From Coriaria nepalensis (Eukaryota; Streptophyta; Magnoliopsida; Cucurbitales; Coriariaceae): 64,000 nt of DNA. The notes below the pieces were generated by a model. The model was not told the origin of the DNA, made no database searches, and was given only the letters and a program-made list of their open reading frames with translations. Of this stretch, positions 35,337-47,757 are shown in pieces. Position 1 is the stretch's first letter; each line of letters starts with the position of its first letter. The DNA lies in NCBI GenBank assembly GCA_027186245.1, contig CP114484.1, positions 3,050,501 to 3,114,500 of the forward strand. Reading direction: 5' to 3'. The position numbers were made by a program, and so were the translations under genes.

Positions 35337-38300
35337 ATGGCTGGAAACGATTGGATTAACAGCTATCTGGAGGCGATTCTAGACGTCGGTCCTGCTATCG
35401 ATGATGCGAAGTCTGCAAAGGCATCATCGTCGTTGCTGCTTAGAGAGAGAGGGCATTTCAGTCCTACTCGCTACTTCGTTGAGGAGGTCATCACTGGCTT
35501 CGATGAGACCGATCTCTACCGCTCTTGGGTGAAGGTAAGCTTTTTTTCAATTGTATCGTTCGATTCAACTGTTTCAGAGCTTTTCCCGCCGGCCCTTTCA
35601 ATCGGTGGTAAAGTAGTGATGGTGATGTTACTCTGTGATGTAGGCTTCATCGACTAGGAGTACCCAGGAGAGGAATACAAGATTGGAGAATATGTGCTGG
35701 AGGATTTGGAATTTGGCTCGCCAGAAGAAGCAGGTTTGTTATGTTATAATCGATCTTTTCACATCAATTTAATAATTGATTTATGAACTTGTAATTTGAT
35801 AGGTTGTAACTCAGACTTGGGTTTGAGTATGCATGAGTTGTCGGTAGTGGAGTTTTTTTTTTTTTTTTTTTTTGTAGTCTATATGCTTAATCGGTTTGGT
35901 TTCCTATTGGGTATTCTAATTTGCAGATCAAGTGGTTATTAACAAGTTAGTCAAGTTTTGCCTTGTGTAACGTAATTACATTGTCTTCATGCAGCAGTTA
36001 TGTTGTGCAGAGACTTTTATAATAGTTGTGAATGTCTCGTGTCCAGTAACTGTGACTAGATAGATGAATTTTTATGGAGTCGTTCTTGGTGATAATATTT
36101 ATAGTTGTTAGTAACTAATTTGAATAATTTTTTCTGATAGTGATGAAAATTTAGCGGATTAAGAATTTATCCGAATTCTGAATGTGGTGTATGACCTTGT
36201 TATTTTATTTTCATTTTTTTCTTTTACCTCATTTTATTGTATTATGATATTGGAAAGCATATGTGCTGGTGGTGGAAAATTCAGGATGTAAGTGAATGGA
36301 TTAATGGTAATGCTACAACTTTGTTATGCTGTACTTTGTATAGTATTAAAATTCTCTAGTTTATGTAGCTTGAAGGAGAGGAAGCCCAGAGAATGGCTAA
36401 ACGCCGTCTTGAACGTGAAAGAGGTCGCAGAGAAGCAACTGCTGATATGTCTGAAGACTTATCAGAGGGTGAAAAGGGAGACACAGTCAGCGATATTTCA
36501 ATTCATGGAGAAAGCACGAAAGGCAGGCTGCCTAGAATGAGTTCTGTGGATGCAATGGAGGTCTGGGCTAATCAACAGAAGGGGAAAAAGCTGTACATTG
36601 TCTTAATAAGGCATGAACTGAACTTAATGCTCGGGTTCCTGAAAGTAATTGGCATGCATGATAATGTTGCTGTTATCGTAACAAGTAAAATTTTTGCAGC
36701 CTTCATGGTCTAATTCGGGGTGAGAACATGGAACTGGGTCGTGACTCCGATACTGGTGGCCAGGTAAGGCTTCATTTCAAAATATTGTCTTTTTTTAAAT
36801 ATTAACTTTTACATTGTCATACTGTTCACAGTTCTTCCACTTTTGAATCCCATGATATGACCATGGTTATGAAGCTACCTAAATAATCTTCATTTATCCT
36901 TATTAATAGGTTAAGTATGTGGTGGAACTTGCCAGGGCATTGGGCTCTATGCCTGGAGTGTATCGAGTTGATTTGCTTACAAGACAAGTGGCGTCTCCAG
37001 AAGTAGATTGGAGCTACGGAGAACCCACAGAAATGCTAACTCCACTAAACTCGGAAGGTTTGACAGGCGAAACGGGAGAGAGCAGTGGTTCTTATATTAT
37101 TCGTATACCATTTGGTCCCAAAGATAAATATGTACCCAAAGAACTTCTGTGGCCCCACATCCCTGAATTTGTTGACGGTGCAATGAACCATATTATACAG
37201 ATGTCTCGAGTTCTGGGTGAACAGATTGGTGGGGGCCATCCAGTCTGGCCAGTTTCCATTCACGGGCATTATGCAGATGCAGGGGACTCTGCTGCGCTTC
37301 TTTCGGGTGCTTTAAATGTCCCTATGATTTTCACCGGCCACTCATTAGGCCGAGATAAACTCGAACAACTGCTCAAACAAGGTAGACTCTCAAGGGAGGA
37401 AATAAATACGACATACAAAATATTGCGTAGAATAGAGGGTGAGGAGTTATCCCTTGACGCCTCTGAAATGATAATAACCAGCACGAGGCAAGAGATAGAG
37501 GAGCAGTGGCGTTTATATGATGGCTTTGACCCAATATTGGAACGTAAACTACGTGCGAGGATCAGGCGTAATGTGAGTTGTTATGGCCGGTCTATGCCTC
37601 GAATGGCGGTAAGTAATTGGGCACTTTTTTTTTTCCTGTCGGATTCATTTTAGAGGCCCTTTTTTTTCACATTTCTCAGCACAGGCATCAGCTTTACGAA
37701 ATAAATAATTACCATTTTCCCCAAGCTTGGCATATGTAATTCTAAGCTTGTGTAAACAGAAGGCCCATTTGTTTCCCTCAATTACTTTGGGGAGCAGTGG
37801 CTTGGTAAATTTAACTCTAGCATCATTTAGGCAGATAAACACAGGAACATTTTAATTTGTTACTTCTAATGTGTCAATCTATATGCATTTTCTGTAATTT
37901 CTGGATGTCTGCTGTATGATAAGCTTACACTTGGTACAAGGTGTTGAATAGTTTTTGACTTCTTGGCACGCATGATTTAGTGTTTGGACAGAGTTGAGTC
38001 GGAAGCAAAGTGTCCTTAACCTCTAGCTTGTGATTAATGATATCAGATGATTAATAGTCCATTATTATGTCTTTGCAAGTAAAATGCCAGATATTAGTAA
38101 CTGTCTCTTCTCAACTCTGTTTTTACCACTCACAACAGTGAGTTGTTTTTGTTATAGAAGAATTATGAGTGTTAGCTTTGTCACTTTTTCCTCTACTGTT
38201 GTTATTCTTTTGTTTTGGTAATTACTTATTTTCTTGAAAGTAAGCTCTAACTTTGGCACTCCTACGTGCGACAGGATCAGCTAAAACAATGTGGGATCAT

Positions 38301-41300
38301 TATAGCCAGTTCCATTATTTCATCTTGCTAGTACCTGTTGCCCCTTACATAATGAAATTTGATGAATCTTCTTCTGTTATTTATGCTCAGTGTCCTAGAA
38401 AAGCTTCTTGTTTGTTTAGAAAATGTAACTACAACTCCTCCACTTCATGCAGGTAATTCCACCAGGAATGGAGTTTCATCATATTATTCCTCAGGATGGA
38501 GACATGGATGGTGAAACAGAAGGAAATGAGGACCATCCTGCTTCTCCTGATCCATCTATTTGGTTTGAGGTTCTAATTTTTCAAAGACAGCCAATTAGTT
38601 GTTTCAACTTTTAAGATTGTTATACTTGCATATAATAAGCACAAGACCTTGTGATTCGTGCAGATAATGCGTTTTTTTACTAACCCTCGGAAACCTATGA
38701 TACTTGCCCTTGCTAGACCAGATCCGAAAAAGAACATAACAACTTTGGTCAAAGCATTTGGAGAATGTCGTCCACTGAGAGAGCTTGCCAACCTTGTATG
38801 TAAAAATTCCTAGTTAACATGTTTGATTTTAGTTCATGATCATTTACAGTAATAAGTTAAATTGATTTTCTTTATTCCTTGCAGATATTAATCATGGGTA
38901 ATCGAGATGGAATCGATGAAATGTCAAGCACAAATTCATCTGTTCTTCTTTCTGTACTGAAGCTCATTGATAAATATGATCTTTATGGGCAAGTGGCGTA
39001 CCCTAAGCACCACAAACAATCTGATGTTCCTGATATATATCGCCTAGCAGCAAAGACAAAGGTAATAGCGATGATTGAGTTAAAATAATTTTGAGAAATT
39101 GCATTCCATGATTTCTTTGTTTGCAGTTGTGAGATATGACCTCTCTGAATATTATTTTCAAATGGCTTTCAGTGCATTTCATCATTTTTATAGAAATGAA
39201 TGAACTTTTTATTTGAATTAATCAATTGTATGAGGGATTGCCGCTCGTCTGATTAGGTCCAAGTAAATGTTTTATTAATTAAGTGATTATTTTCATTTAA
39301 TAATATTTTGAATAATTAACATTTTTGGCATTTGATCACATCCTTAGTGAGTGCATCTGCTTTATTTATTCCTGCTATGCTTTATGTTTTTTATTTAAAT
39401 TTTGTAAAGACGTCTTGACATATATTTCCCCTTCTCTGCTCAAACTCATTACATACTTGCTGTGTTTTGTTTTTGATATCAAATCTCATCCAAAATTTTC
39501 GCAGGGAGTTTTTATAAATCCAGCTTTCATTGAACCCTTTGGGCTTACTCTAATCGAGGTACCATTTAGTCTTCCTTCTACTTTTATTTTTTGCAGAGCA
39601 CCTTTTTTTAACCATATACAAAACTATAATATCTTGTCATTCCTATTGAACAGGCAGCAGCTCATGGTTTGCCACTTGTTGCCACAAAAAATGGAGGCCC
39701 TGTAGACATACTTCGGGTGCTTGATAATGGCCTTCTTATCGATCCGCATGATCAACAATCAATCGCTGATGCTCTTCTGAAGCTTGTTGCCGACAAGCAA
39801 CTCTGGGTGAGATGCAGGCAAAACGGTCTGAAAAACATTCACCTATTTTCATGGCCCGAGCATTGCAAGACATACCTATCTAAGATAGCCAGCTGCAAAC
39901 CGAGGTATCCACATTGGGAAAGAGGGGAAGATGAAGACGATAATTCAGAATCCGGTTCTCCAGGTGACTCTCTGAGAGATATACAAGATATCTCCTTAAA
40001 TCTAAAATTTTCATTGGATGGAGAGAAGAGTGGAGGAACTGGTGGGAATGATAATTCGCTAGATTCTGAAGGAAGTGCGGCCGATAGAACAAGTAAATTA
40101 GAAAATGCTGTGATGAGCTGGTCAAAGGGTGTTTTAAGGGACACAAGAAAGTGCAGTTCATCTGAAAAGACAGACCAGAACACGAGTAAGTTTCCGGCAT
40201 TGAGAAGGAGGAGGCAACTCTTTGTGATTGCAGTGGACAGTGATTCTATTTCAGATCTCATAGAATCTACAAGAAAGATTTTCGAGGCTGTGGAAAAGGA
40301 GAGAAGTGAAGGCTCTATTGGATTTATATTGTCATCAGCCTTGAGCATATCAGAGATTCACTCATTTTTAGTCTCAGGAGGATTTAAGCCAAATGACTTT
40401 GATGCTTTTATATGCAATAGTGGCAGTGATCTCTACTATTCATCTGCTAATCCTGAGGATCCGTTTGTGATCGACTTCTATTACCATTCGCACGTTGAAT
40501 ATCGGTGGGGTGGAGAGGGGTTGAGAAAGACTCTACTTCGCTGGGCTTCTTCAATCACTGATAGAAAGACCGAGGATGAGGATCAGATTGTTACTGCGGC
40601 TGAGCGGCTTTCAACGAACTACTGTTATTCTTTCAAAGTGAAGAAACCCGAAGTGGTAATATATTTCTTTTAAGGGTCACACAACATTAAAAAAATAAAA
40701 ATAAATTATCTAAAACCTGTACAAGGTTCTGATTTTGATCGGCAAGCTGATTTTCTATTAATTTTTATTCAGATTTCACCTGTTAAGGAGCTGCGAAAAT
40801 TGCTGAGAATCCAGGCTCTTCGCTGCCATGTAATTTATTGTGAGAATGGGACCCGGCTGAACGTAATTCCCGTACTGGCATCTCGTTCCCAAGCCCTGAG
40901 GTACGGTTTATAGAAACCCTCTCTCTTTATTTTCACTCATCTCTTAAACTTTGCAAGCAACATTCAGTCCTCTCATATCGATATTCCTACCCTTTAACCC
41001 CTTTTAACCTCTATTCTATATTTTGAAAGCTCATATAACTAAAGCAATCTTCAAATGTATGAGAAGTTGCTTCTCAAAACTGGTGGCCTGAATTTGCAAA
41101 TTGATAATTTGAGGACCAGAGATAAGTATCGCCTATCGGGCATTGACTACATATATCTTTGAACTTTATTGATCGGCACATATTTTCTCTCTATAGGTAT
41201 CTATACGTCAGATGGGGCATGGATCTGTCCAAGATGGTAGTGTTTGTTGGAGAATGTGGGGACACTGATTATGAAGGATTGCTTGGGGGAGTGCATAAAA

Positions 41301-41476
41301 GTATAATCCTGAAAGGAGTTTGTACTGGTGCTATCAACCAGCTTCATTCAAACAGAAGCTATCCTCTTACAGATGTTGTCCCTGGTGATAGCCCGAATGT
41401 TGTTCAGACAAAGGAAGATGCCAGAAGTGATGACATCCGGGCCTCTTTGGAGAAGTTGGGGCTTCTGAAGAGCTGA
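35337..41476 (+). CDS. SPS1: Sucrose-phosphate synthase, family A
   Basis: This cytosolic GT4 enzyme makes sucrose-6-phosphate from UDP-glucose and fructose-6-phosphate. Twelve exons: 35337-35534, 35644-35733, 36369-36610, 36700-36763, 36910-37608, 38453-38569, 38664-38795, 38885-39061, 39505-39558, 39654-40655, 40773-40900 and 41197-41476, giving 1060 residues, the normal length. The start [18 protein letters not shown] is that of family A. The glucosyltransferase part has [20 protein letters not shown] and the UDP-glucose E-x7-E motif (EPFGLTLIE). The C terminus is the SPP-like domain ([38 protein letters not shown]). Ser154/155 in [12 protein letters not shown] corresponds to the light/dark regulatory Ser158 of spinach. 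Intron 3 starts with GC, not GT. Confidence 0.96.
36611..36699 (+). other. GC-AG intron (SPS intron 3)
   Basis: The exon ends ataag and the intron begins gcatga and ends ttttttgcag. Only this donor joins VLI to [14 protein letters not shown] in frame (a codon split ag|c). The next GT (gtaatt near 36644) would leave the wrong phase. Confidence 0.85.
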
Positions 41477-42001
41477 TTAGGGTAAGTTTTTCCAATTCCT
41501 ACATAAGATAATGCCCAGAACATACTGTTATAAGGAATTGTCTTGTTTTACTTGACAAATACTGTTATGTACTGTTTTGTATCTTACAGAGATACTTCTC
41601 TCTCTTTTTATGGGACCTTGAAAATCAAACACGGGGAAGAAAATCCTGCTTGTTTTTTTGTTGTTGTTTGCCTCTTTGACCATTCTGAATGAAGAGTGAG
41701 TTTGGGATTCTTTAAGATCACTTTGAAATTGTGAAATATTTTGAGTTTGACAAGTGGTTTTTGAAGAGTACATATTCGGTATAATTTTTTTTTTTTCCAT
41801 CCACATCGAATAAATGAAGTTTTCTTGAAAAAGAAGTTTCGATACATGATAGACCTAATTATTATGCTTTTAAAATACTTATTTAGTTATTAACTTATAA
41901 TTATCAATACCAGAAATCCTAATGCATGGTATCCAAACAGATTGACTGAAACAAAAGAGCAAAGCAAACATAAGAGTTCTGCAGTCTTAGAGCTGTAGGT
42001 A
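41477..42001. other. 3' flank of the SPS gene
   Basis: Probably the 3' UTR and terminator region of SPS. No ORF of note on either strand. Confidence 0.5.
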
Positions 42002-42527
42002 AGGGGTGTTCGTTCATGGGTTGGGTTGGGTGGTTTTAGGAGGGATTTAAGTTTCGAACTGAATCTTGTGGGTGGGTTGTATTAAATTTTAAACCCGACC
42101 ATAAATCCGTGAATGGTGAAAAATTGGTTTGGGTTGGAACGGGCGGATTCTCGGGTTTGTGTCACCTTTTTTTTCTGAGTTGAATTTGATATGCTTTTTT
42201 GCATGTTTTATAATTTATTTTATTTGTGCAAATTTGTGACTAGAATTCTTACATATTATAATATGTATTAAAACTAATTTAATGAAACTTAATCGTATTG
42301 TATTAAATTTAATTACATTTAAGGTATATATATATTTTAAGTTTTTTTCATATTATTGGGTGTAGATTTAGTGGATAGATAAAGCTATATCACCCACTAC
42401 TCAACCCGGCATGTTGGGTGGGTTGGATATCAAGTCCACTCCACCCAACATGTCGTTTTAAATTTCTTCAATCCGGTTGGGTTCAATTCAAATAGTGGGT
42501 TGACGACACGTATGGTTGAACACCCCT
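42002..42527. mobile_element. 526-bp non-autonomous terminal-inverted-repeat element (hAT-like MITE candidate)
   Basis: The perfect 10-bp ends aggggtgttc and gaacacccct face each other. Each end is flanked by aggta (41997-42001 and 42528-42532). Subterminal parts are rich in gggttggg and its complement, and no transposase ORF is present. Abundant plant hAT-derived MITEs have ends of this kind, but those leave 8-bp duplications and only 5 bp match here, so the superfamily is uncertain. A relative of the right half lies at about 63424-63600. Confidence 0.7.
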
Positions 42528-42846
42528 AGGTAGGCTTGGGTGTGTTAGTTTTTTGGTAAATTGTACTAGGCTTGGATGAAATTTACAAACGATGATATGA
42601 CTTTCATCAAGAATATACATAAAATCATAATACTATATGATCCGTCGGCCAAGTTATAATAATATGTAATAAAACTAATAACCATATCTACATTATTATT
42701 AAATATTAATACAACAAAAAAAATGACACATAGTTATCTGTTTTTTTTTTTCCTCATAAATATTTTAGATTAATTTAAATAAAAAAGGAAAAAGAAAAAA
42801 AAAATTCAAACGTACAACATTTTGTGATGATGACTTTTTAATATTT

Positions 42847-42894
<48 letters not shown>

Positions 42895-44297
42895 ATAATT
42901 TTTAAAAATAAAAATATGTTATTAATTAATCAAATCATGTATATTAAAAAATATGTTACAAAACGTGTATTGAGATCTCTGGCCAAACAAGCCACTATGA
43001 TTTATGACTGAATTGGACTTTCTTAAAGCTAACTTACAGTTCACTTAAAGGGGGATTTCATATTATTATATAACTGTTATTACTACTCCAAGACTGCTCT
43101 TGTTTTGTGTAATTAATGTTGCTTTCATTTTCCCATCCAAACATTTGATCAGATCCTTCTTATGAGTAAATGTTGCTTTCATTTCCGCAAACAATGTTCT
43201 TGAACAACTACAGTAGAACTAAACTATACGACCTTTTAGATATGAAAACTATAATCAAACACCCTAAAATTTAGCCAGATCTACCCTAAAAAGAATACTA
43301 GCTAGTACAAGATTCCAAACTTAACATGTTAACTGTGTTTAGAAAGAGAGACGGTCTAAGGCTATATCGGATAGAAAATGTCAAAATTTAATTTGGGATA
43401 TATTTGATTCGATTTTTTGGTTCAAAGAATGATAAAGTGAAGATAAACAATTATTTTTTCATTCCCACAAAAATTAGTATATTTGGTGGATATCATTCTA
43501 ACGATTCATTTACGTAAAATATTTTACATTTTTTAAATTTTACTCGGACATTAATTTTATTTTTAAAACTTTTTCAACCTCAAAATATTAAATTTCGATC
43601 CAATCTTATTCCTCGTTCTCATTTTCATTAACATTTCTTGTACAATCAAACATACATAAAATAATTATCATTTTCATTTTTAGTTATTCTCATTTTCATT
43701 TATCGAATGAATCAAACCAAACGTACTCTACAATCATATATCATTATAAAAGCTTTGTCTATTAAGAATAGATTTATAAAATAATTATCATTTCATTCAC
43801 AGTCAATTCTTATTCTCGTTCTTAGTCTCATTCATCGAAAGAATGAAATCAAATGTACCCTAAAGTGATTTGTTATTATAAAAACTTTGCCTATTAAGAA
43901 AGACACAAAATAATTATCAATTTCATTCTTAATCCATTTTCATTATTATTCATCTAGGAAATCAAGCCAAACATATCCATATGTCATTATAAACGCTTTT
44001 TCTATTAAGAATAGACTCAATAAGGTACATTAAACGTCATATTAATTATATATGTTAGTACTAGAAACTAGAAAAAAAAAATTTAAAAGTTAGAATTGTT
44101 AAATATTTTGGCTAAAGACATGTTTTGATGAAGTTCATCAGATGAACTATATATATTAGTTAAGTTATATAGAGAGGCATATATGTGAGTCAAACTAAAG
44201 AGTTGCAGGAAATTAATCTTTCCCAAAAAAAAAAAAAAAAAAAAAGTAAATTAAGCAGAAAGATTAATGCAATAAAGATCTCAAGGAGCGATCGATA
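42528..44297. other. Intergenic spacer upstream of the GT47 gene
   Basis: No gene is recognised. It contains a (TA)n run at about 42850-42880 followed by poly-T. Three roughly similar stretches in 43650-44010 share words such as attaagaatagac, ataattatca and tttcattc, so a local imperfect tandem duplication is likely there. A poly-A run lies at 44226-44244. Confidence 0.45.
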
Positions 44298-44349
44298 ATG
44301 GCATTCTTCTTCGAGTTCTGTCGTGCTCCGTTTTTGTTGCTTCAAGCTC

Positions 44350-44381
<32 letters not shown>

Positions 44382-46198
44382 CTTCTTCTCTTTTGCCTCC
44401 TCTTTCTTTCACCATTGAAATTAGAAGATCACGATATGATCACCCACTTAACCTCTTCTCTCCCTTTGAACATTATTAAGCTATCCAACCACACAGTGAT
44501 CTCTTCATCCCCAGTTGTTCAAATTTCTTCTGCTATTGAGATTGTCAAAACTTCCATGTATAGAAAAACCAAGCAGCAAAAAGCTAATACTATAAGAGTG
44601 AGCACCATCTCAACTTAGTTTAATCATTTAATCAATAACCCACTAACTCGTTTAATTATAAATCATGATAACTATTTATTTACTTATTTGTGTTGTGTTG
44701 TGTTGTAGAAGAAGATCAGTAGCTTGGATAAAATTGAAGAAGATTTACGTAAAGCACGAGCTGGCATTCGCAAGGCAGTCAAGTCGAGAAACTATACGTC
44801 GGACAAGAGGGAAACTTTCATCCCAAGAGGTTCCGTTTACAGAAATGCTTATGCTTTTCATCAGTTAAGTTTCAAGTTATAAACGTTTTTCATGGCTCAA
44901 CAAATCAATTAATCAACTACTATTCACTTAACAAACCCTTTAAATCGATCAGGAGCCACATAGAGATGGTGAAGAGGTTCAAGGTATGGACGTACAAAGA
45001 AGGAGATCAACCTCTTGTTCATGGCGGTCCCTTAAACTACATCTACGCAATTGAAGGGCATTTAATTGAGGAGATAGAGCACAATACAAGGAGCCCTTTC
45101 AAAGCAACCCATCCTGAAGAAGCACATGCATTTTTGCTACCATTTAGCGTAGCAAATGTTGTCAACTACGTCTACTTGCCCATCACTTCAAGCACTGATT
45201 ATTACCGTGACCGCCTTCAAAGATTTTCCATGGACTATATTTCTGTCATTGCAAGAAAATACCCTTTTTGGAACAGAAGCCACGGTGCTGATCATTTCAT
45301 GCTTTCTTGCCATGATTGGGTGAGTCTTTGCTAAATTAGTGTTCTTCTTTCTTTACGATGCCGGGACAGGACGAATTGAGTGTAGCGATCTTAAATTTGA
45401 TCGATTTCAACTCATATTATCCGACATAAATCCATAGAATGTTACTTAAATCTTAGTGTGACGTTCTTTCATTCTAACTAGATTTTATGATACATTGTAG
45501 TGCCTTGATGCTCAAGTAACTACTTTTATGTTTAGGCACCAGAAGTTTCAGATTCTGACCCAGAACTCTTCAAGAACCTTATCAGAGTACTCTGCAATGC
45601 TAATACCTCAGAAGGATTCCGGCCAAATAGAGATGTCCCACTTCCCGAACTTTACCTTCCCTTCGGAAAGCTAGGCCCACCCTTTATGGGCCAGGCTCCA
45701 AAAAACCGCCCAATCCTAGCCTTCTTTGCTGGTAAACTCCATGGACAAATCCGAAAAATCTTGCTCCATCATTGGAAGGACAGGGATAATGAAGTTCAGG
45801 TCCACGAATTGCTTCCATTGGGCCAAGACTACAACAAATTATTGGGCCGAAGCAAGTTTTGCTTATGTCCAAGTGGGTTTGAAGTGGCAAGCCCAAGATT
45901 GGTAGAAGCAATTTATGCAGGCTGTATCCCAGTGATTATATCCGAGCATTACGTTTTGCCATTCAGTGACATTCTTGACTGGAGCAAATTTTCTGTGAAC
46001 ATTCCGGTCGAGAAAATACCAAAAATCAAACAAATTCTAAGAGGTATGTCGGAAGAAGAGTATTTGCAATTGTACACAAGTGTTTGTAAAGTTAGAAGGC
46101 ATTTCTTATTAAACCGGCCGGCTAAACCATTTGATATAACTCACATGGTTCTTCATTCATTGTGGTTAAGAAGGATAAATCTTGGATTGACAACTTGA
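44298..46198 (+). CDS. Exostosin-family glycosyltransferase (GT47)
   Basis: A probable Golgi type-II membrane glycosyltransferase of the plant GT47 group, similar to the 'probable glycosyltransferase At5g25310' type; donor and acceptor are unknown. Four exons: 44298-44597, 44709-44863, 44953-45319 and 45536-46198, giving 494 residues. A short cytosolic N terminus precedes a leucine-rich signal anchor (about residues 13-38). A variable stem follows, then the exostosin domain: [18 protein letters not shown], the [13 protein letters not shown] block, [17 protein letters not shown], and the C-terminal sugar-nucleotide region [20 protein letters not shown] with GCIPVIIS. The anchor is largely encoded by a CTT microsatellite. 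All four exons join in frame. Confidence 0.92.
44344..44393 (+). repeat. CTT/TTC microsatellite coding for the membrane anchor
   Basis: A nearly perfect run of cttctt units read as Leu codons encodes about 14 consecutive leucines of the GT47 signal anchor. Change in repeat number would change the length of the membrane span without shifting the frame. Confidence 0.85.
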
Positions 46199-47757
46199 TT
46201 ACATTTGTCCTATGTATTTTTAATGCAATTTTTAATTCTTTCACTTGATTAGTGATTTTGAAAACAAGTATTTTGAACAGCATAATTAAATTTGGACCCT
46301 TTAATTGTATGACCTAAAGTTGATCCCACCAAAATATGCTTGAGATGGGCTAGGGTTATGTGCGACAAGTCGACTATTGATAGTGATCTAATGGGAATTT
46401 TGGTATAAAGATCAAAATGTACATTCATCCTTTGAGGGAGAGTTACATTGTAGTTGACAATGTTATAAAGGCTCCATCCTATACTATCTATTGTATTATG
46501 TTTTAATTGATATATATTTATTTGTTTAATTGTATAAAATTCCAAATTCTTTCATGGCCACGTGGCAAGAATTGATGTTGACCGAAGTTGATAAGAATAA
46601 ATAAAAGTTTTCGTTGGGATTGAAATACGATGATACCGGTTTTAATTATTAAAACCGGTATCAATATAAAAATGATGTAGAAAATTTTAACTTGATATTG
46701 ATACCGGAATTATGATCATCAAGAAATAAAGAATCGAAGAAAAATGGAAAAAGAAAAAAATAATAATAAAGACATAAAAATAACAAGATTTTATATTTTC
46801 TTTTTTTATAAAACTTTAAAATATTAATAAAAAATAAGATTAGTGTTAAAATTGATCCCGTTCAATTCTCAATCTCTAATAACGGGATCGAGATAGATAA
46901 CAATATCTTACTGCGAATCTCTGGAAGCGGAATGCAAGAGAGCGTGGACCATGTAGGATTGATTGGGTCTAAAATAAGAACATTCAAGGCAACCTGGACA
47001 TGTTCTTACCATGCCGTAATCTCTGACAATATTAATGATATCCAAAATTACAAAACTAAATATTAAATAAAATAAAATAAAATGAAATTATTTGTCTTAG
47101 ACGAAGACGAAGACTCCTCAACAAAAGCGAGCTCAAATCGGTAGACTCGTTATTCTTCGGTCGCCGACCAGTCTCTCTCTCTCCCTCTCTTTCCGTTTCT
47201 CCTTCTTTCTCATATCAGCTTCTCCTGATTCGGATAAGTGAATTAAGCTCTTAGCTATCTGATCGGATCCATTTCTCTGTTTCATTTTTCGAGCTTGAAC
47301 TGTGTCATTGATTCCGGCGTTGAATTGCGGCGAATTTTGCACCTTTTGGTTAGATCTTGCTCTATGATTTTGATCTTTGAGCTTGTTGCTCCGTTTGGAG
47401 TTTCAATCGTGATTTTTTAGTTGTAGACTTTCTATTTATGCTGTTCTCGGTTTCAATCAATGATGGCTTGCTTATGCTGTTCTCATTGGGTTTTATTGAC
47501 TTCCAATTTTCATGAAGCAGAATAGACTTTTGTATGAGGATTAAATTGATGTTTTTGAGGTTTATTTACTTGGTTGCTGGATGGAATTGTGTTGATTGAA
47601 TCTGACTTGATTGATGGAAAGTTCTATTTATGAACTTAAAAGGGAGTTTAGTTGATTGGTGGTAGAAACGGATCTGCTTTATAGTAAAATGTGGTTGGAC
47701 TAAACTTTTTTGGTAAACGGATCAAGTTGTTGGATTTGCTGTAGATATTGAGAGAGA
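46199..47757. other. Spacer, promoter and 5' leader of the clathrin assembly gene
   Basis: No gene is recognised before 47100. A CT-rich tract at about 47170-47190 suggests the 5' leader of the downstream gene. The start codon at 47758 is preceded by ctgtagatattgag, which looks like a splice acceptor, so a 5' UTR intron from about 47345 to about 47743 is likely. Confidence 0.45.
46632..46662. repeat. Perfect 14-bp inverted repeat with 3-base loop
   Basis: gataccggttttaa is followed by tta and then its exact complement ttaaaaccggtatc. A further gataccgg lies about 35 bases downstream. It may be part of a worn small transposon or a transcript hairpin 3' of the GT47 gene. Confidence 0.85.

Noticed and set aside
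39839..40348. 169-residue minus-strand ORF inside SPS
   Set aside because: It is the antisense of a long SPS coding exon with no independent similarity.
47133..47342. Minus-strand ORF opposite the AP180 leader
   Set aside because: Arg/Glu-rich part comes from the CT microsatellite; it is a shadow of the 5' leader.
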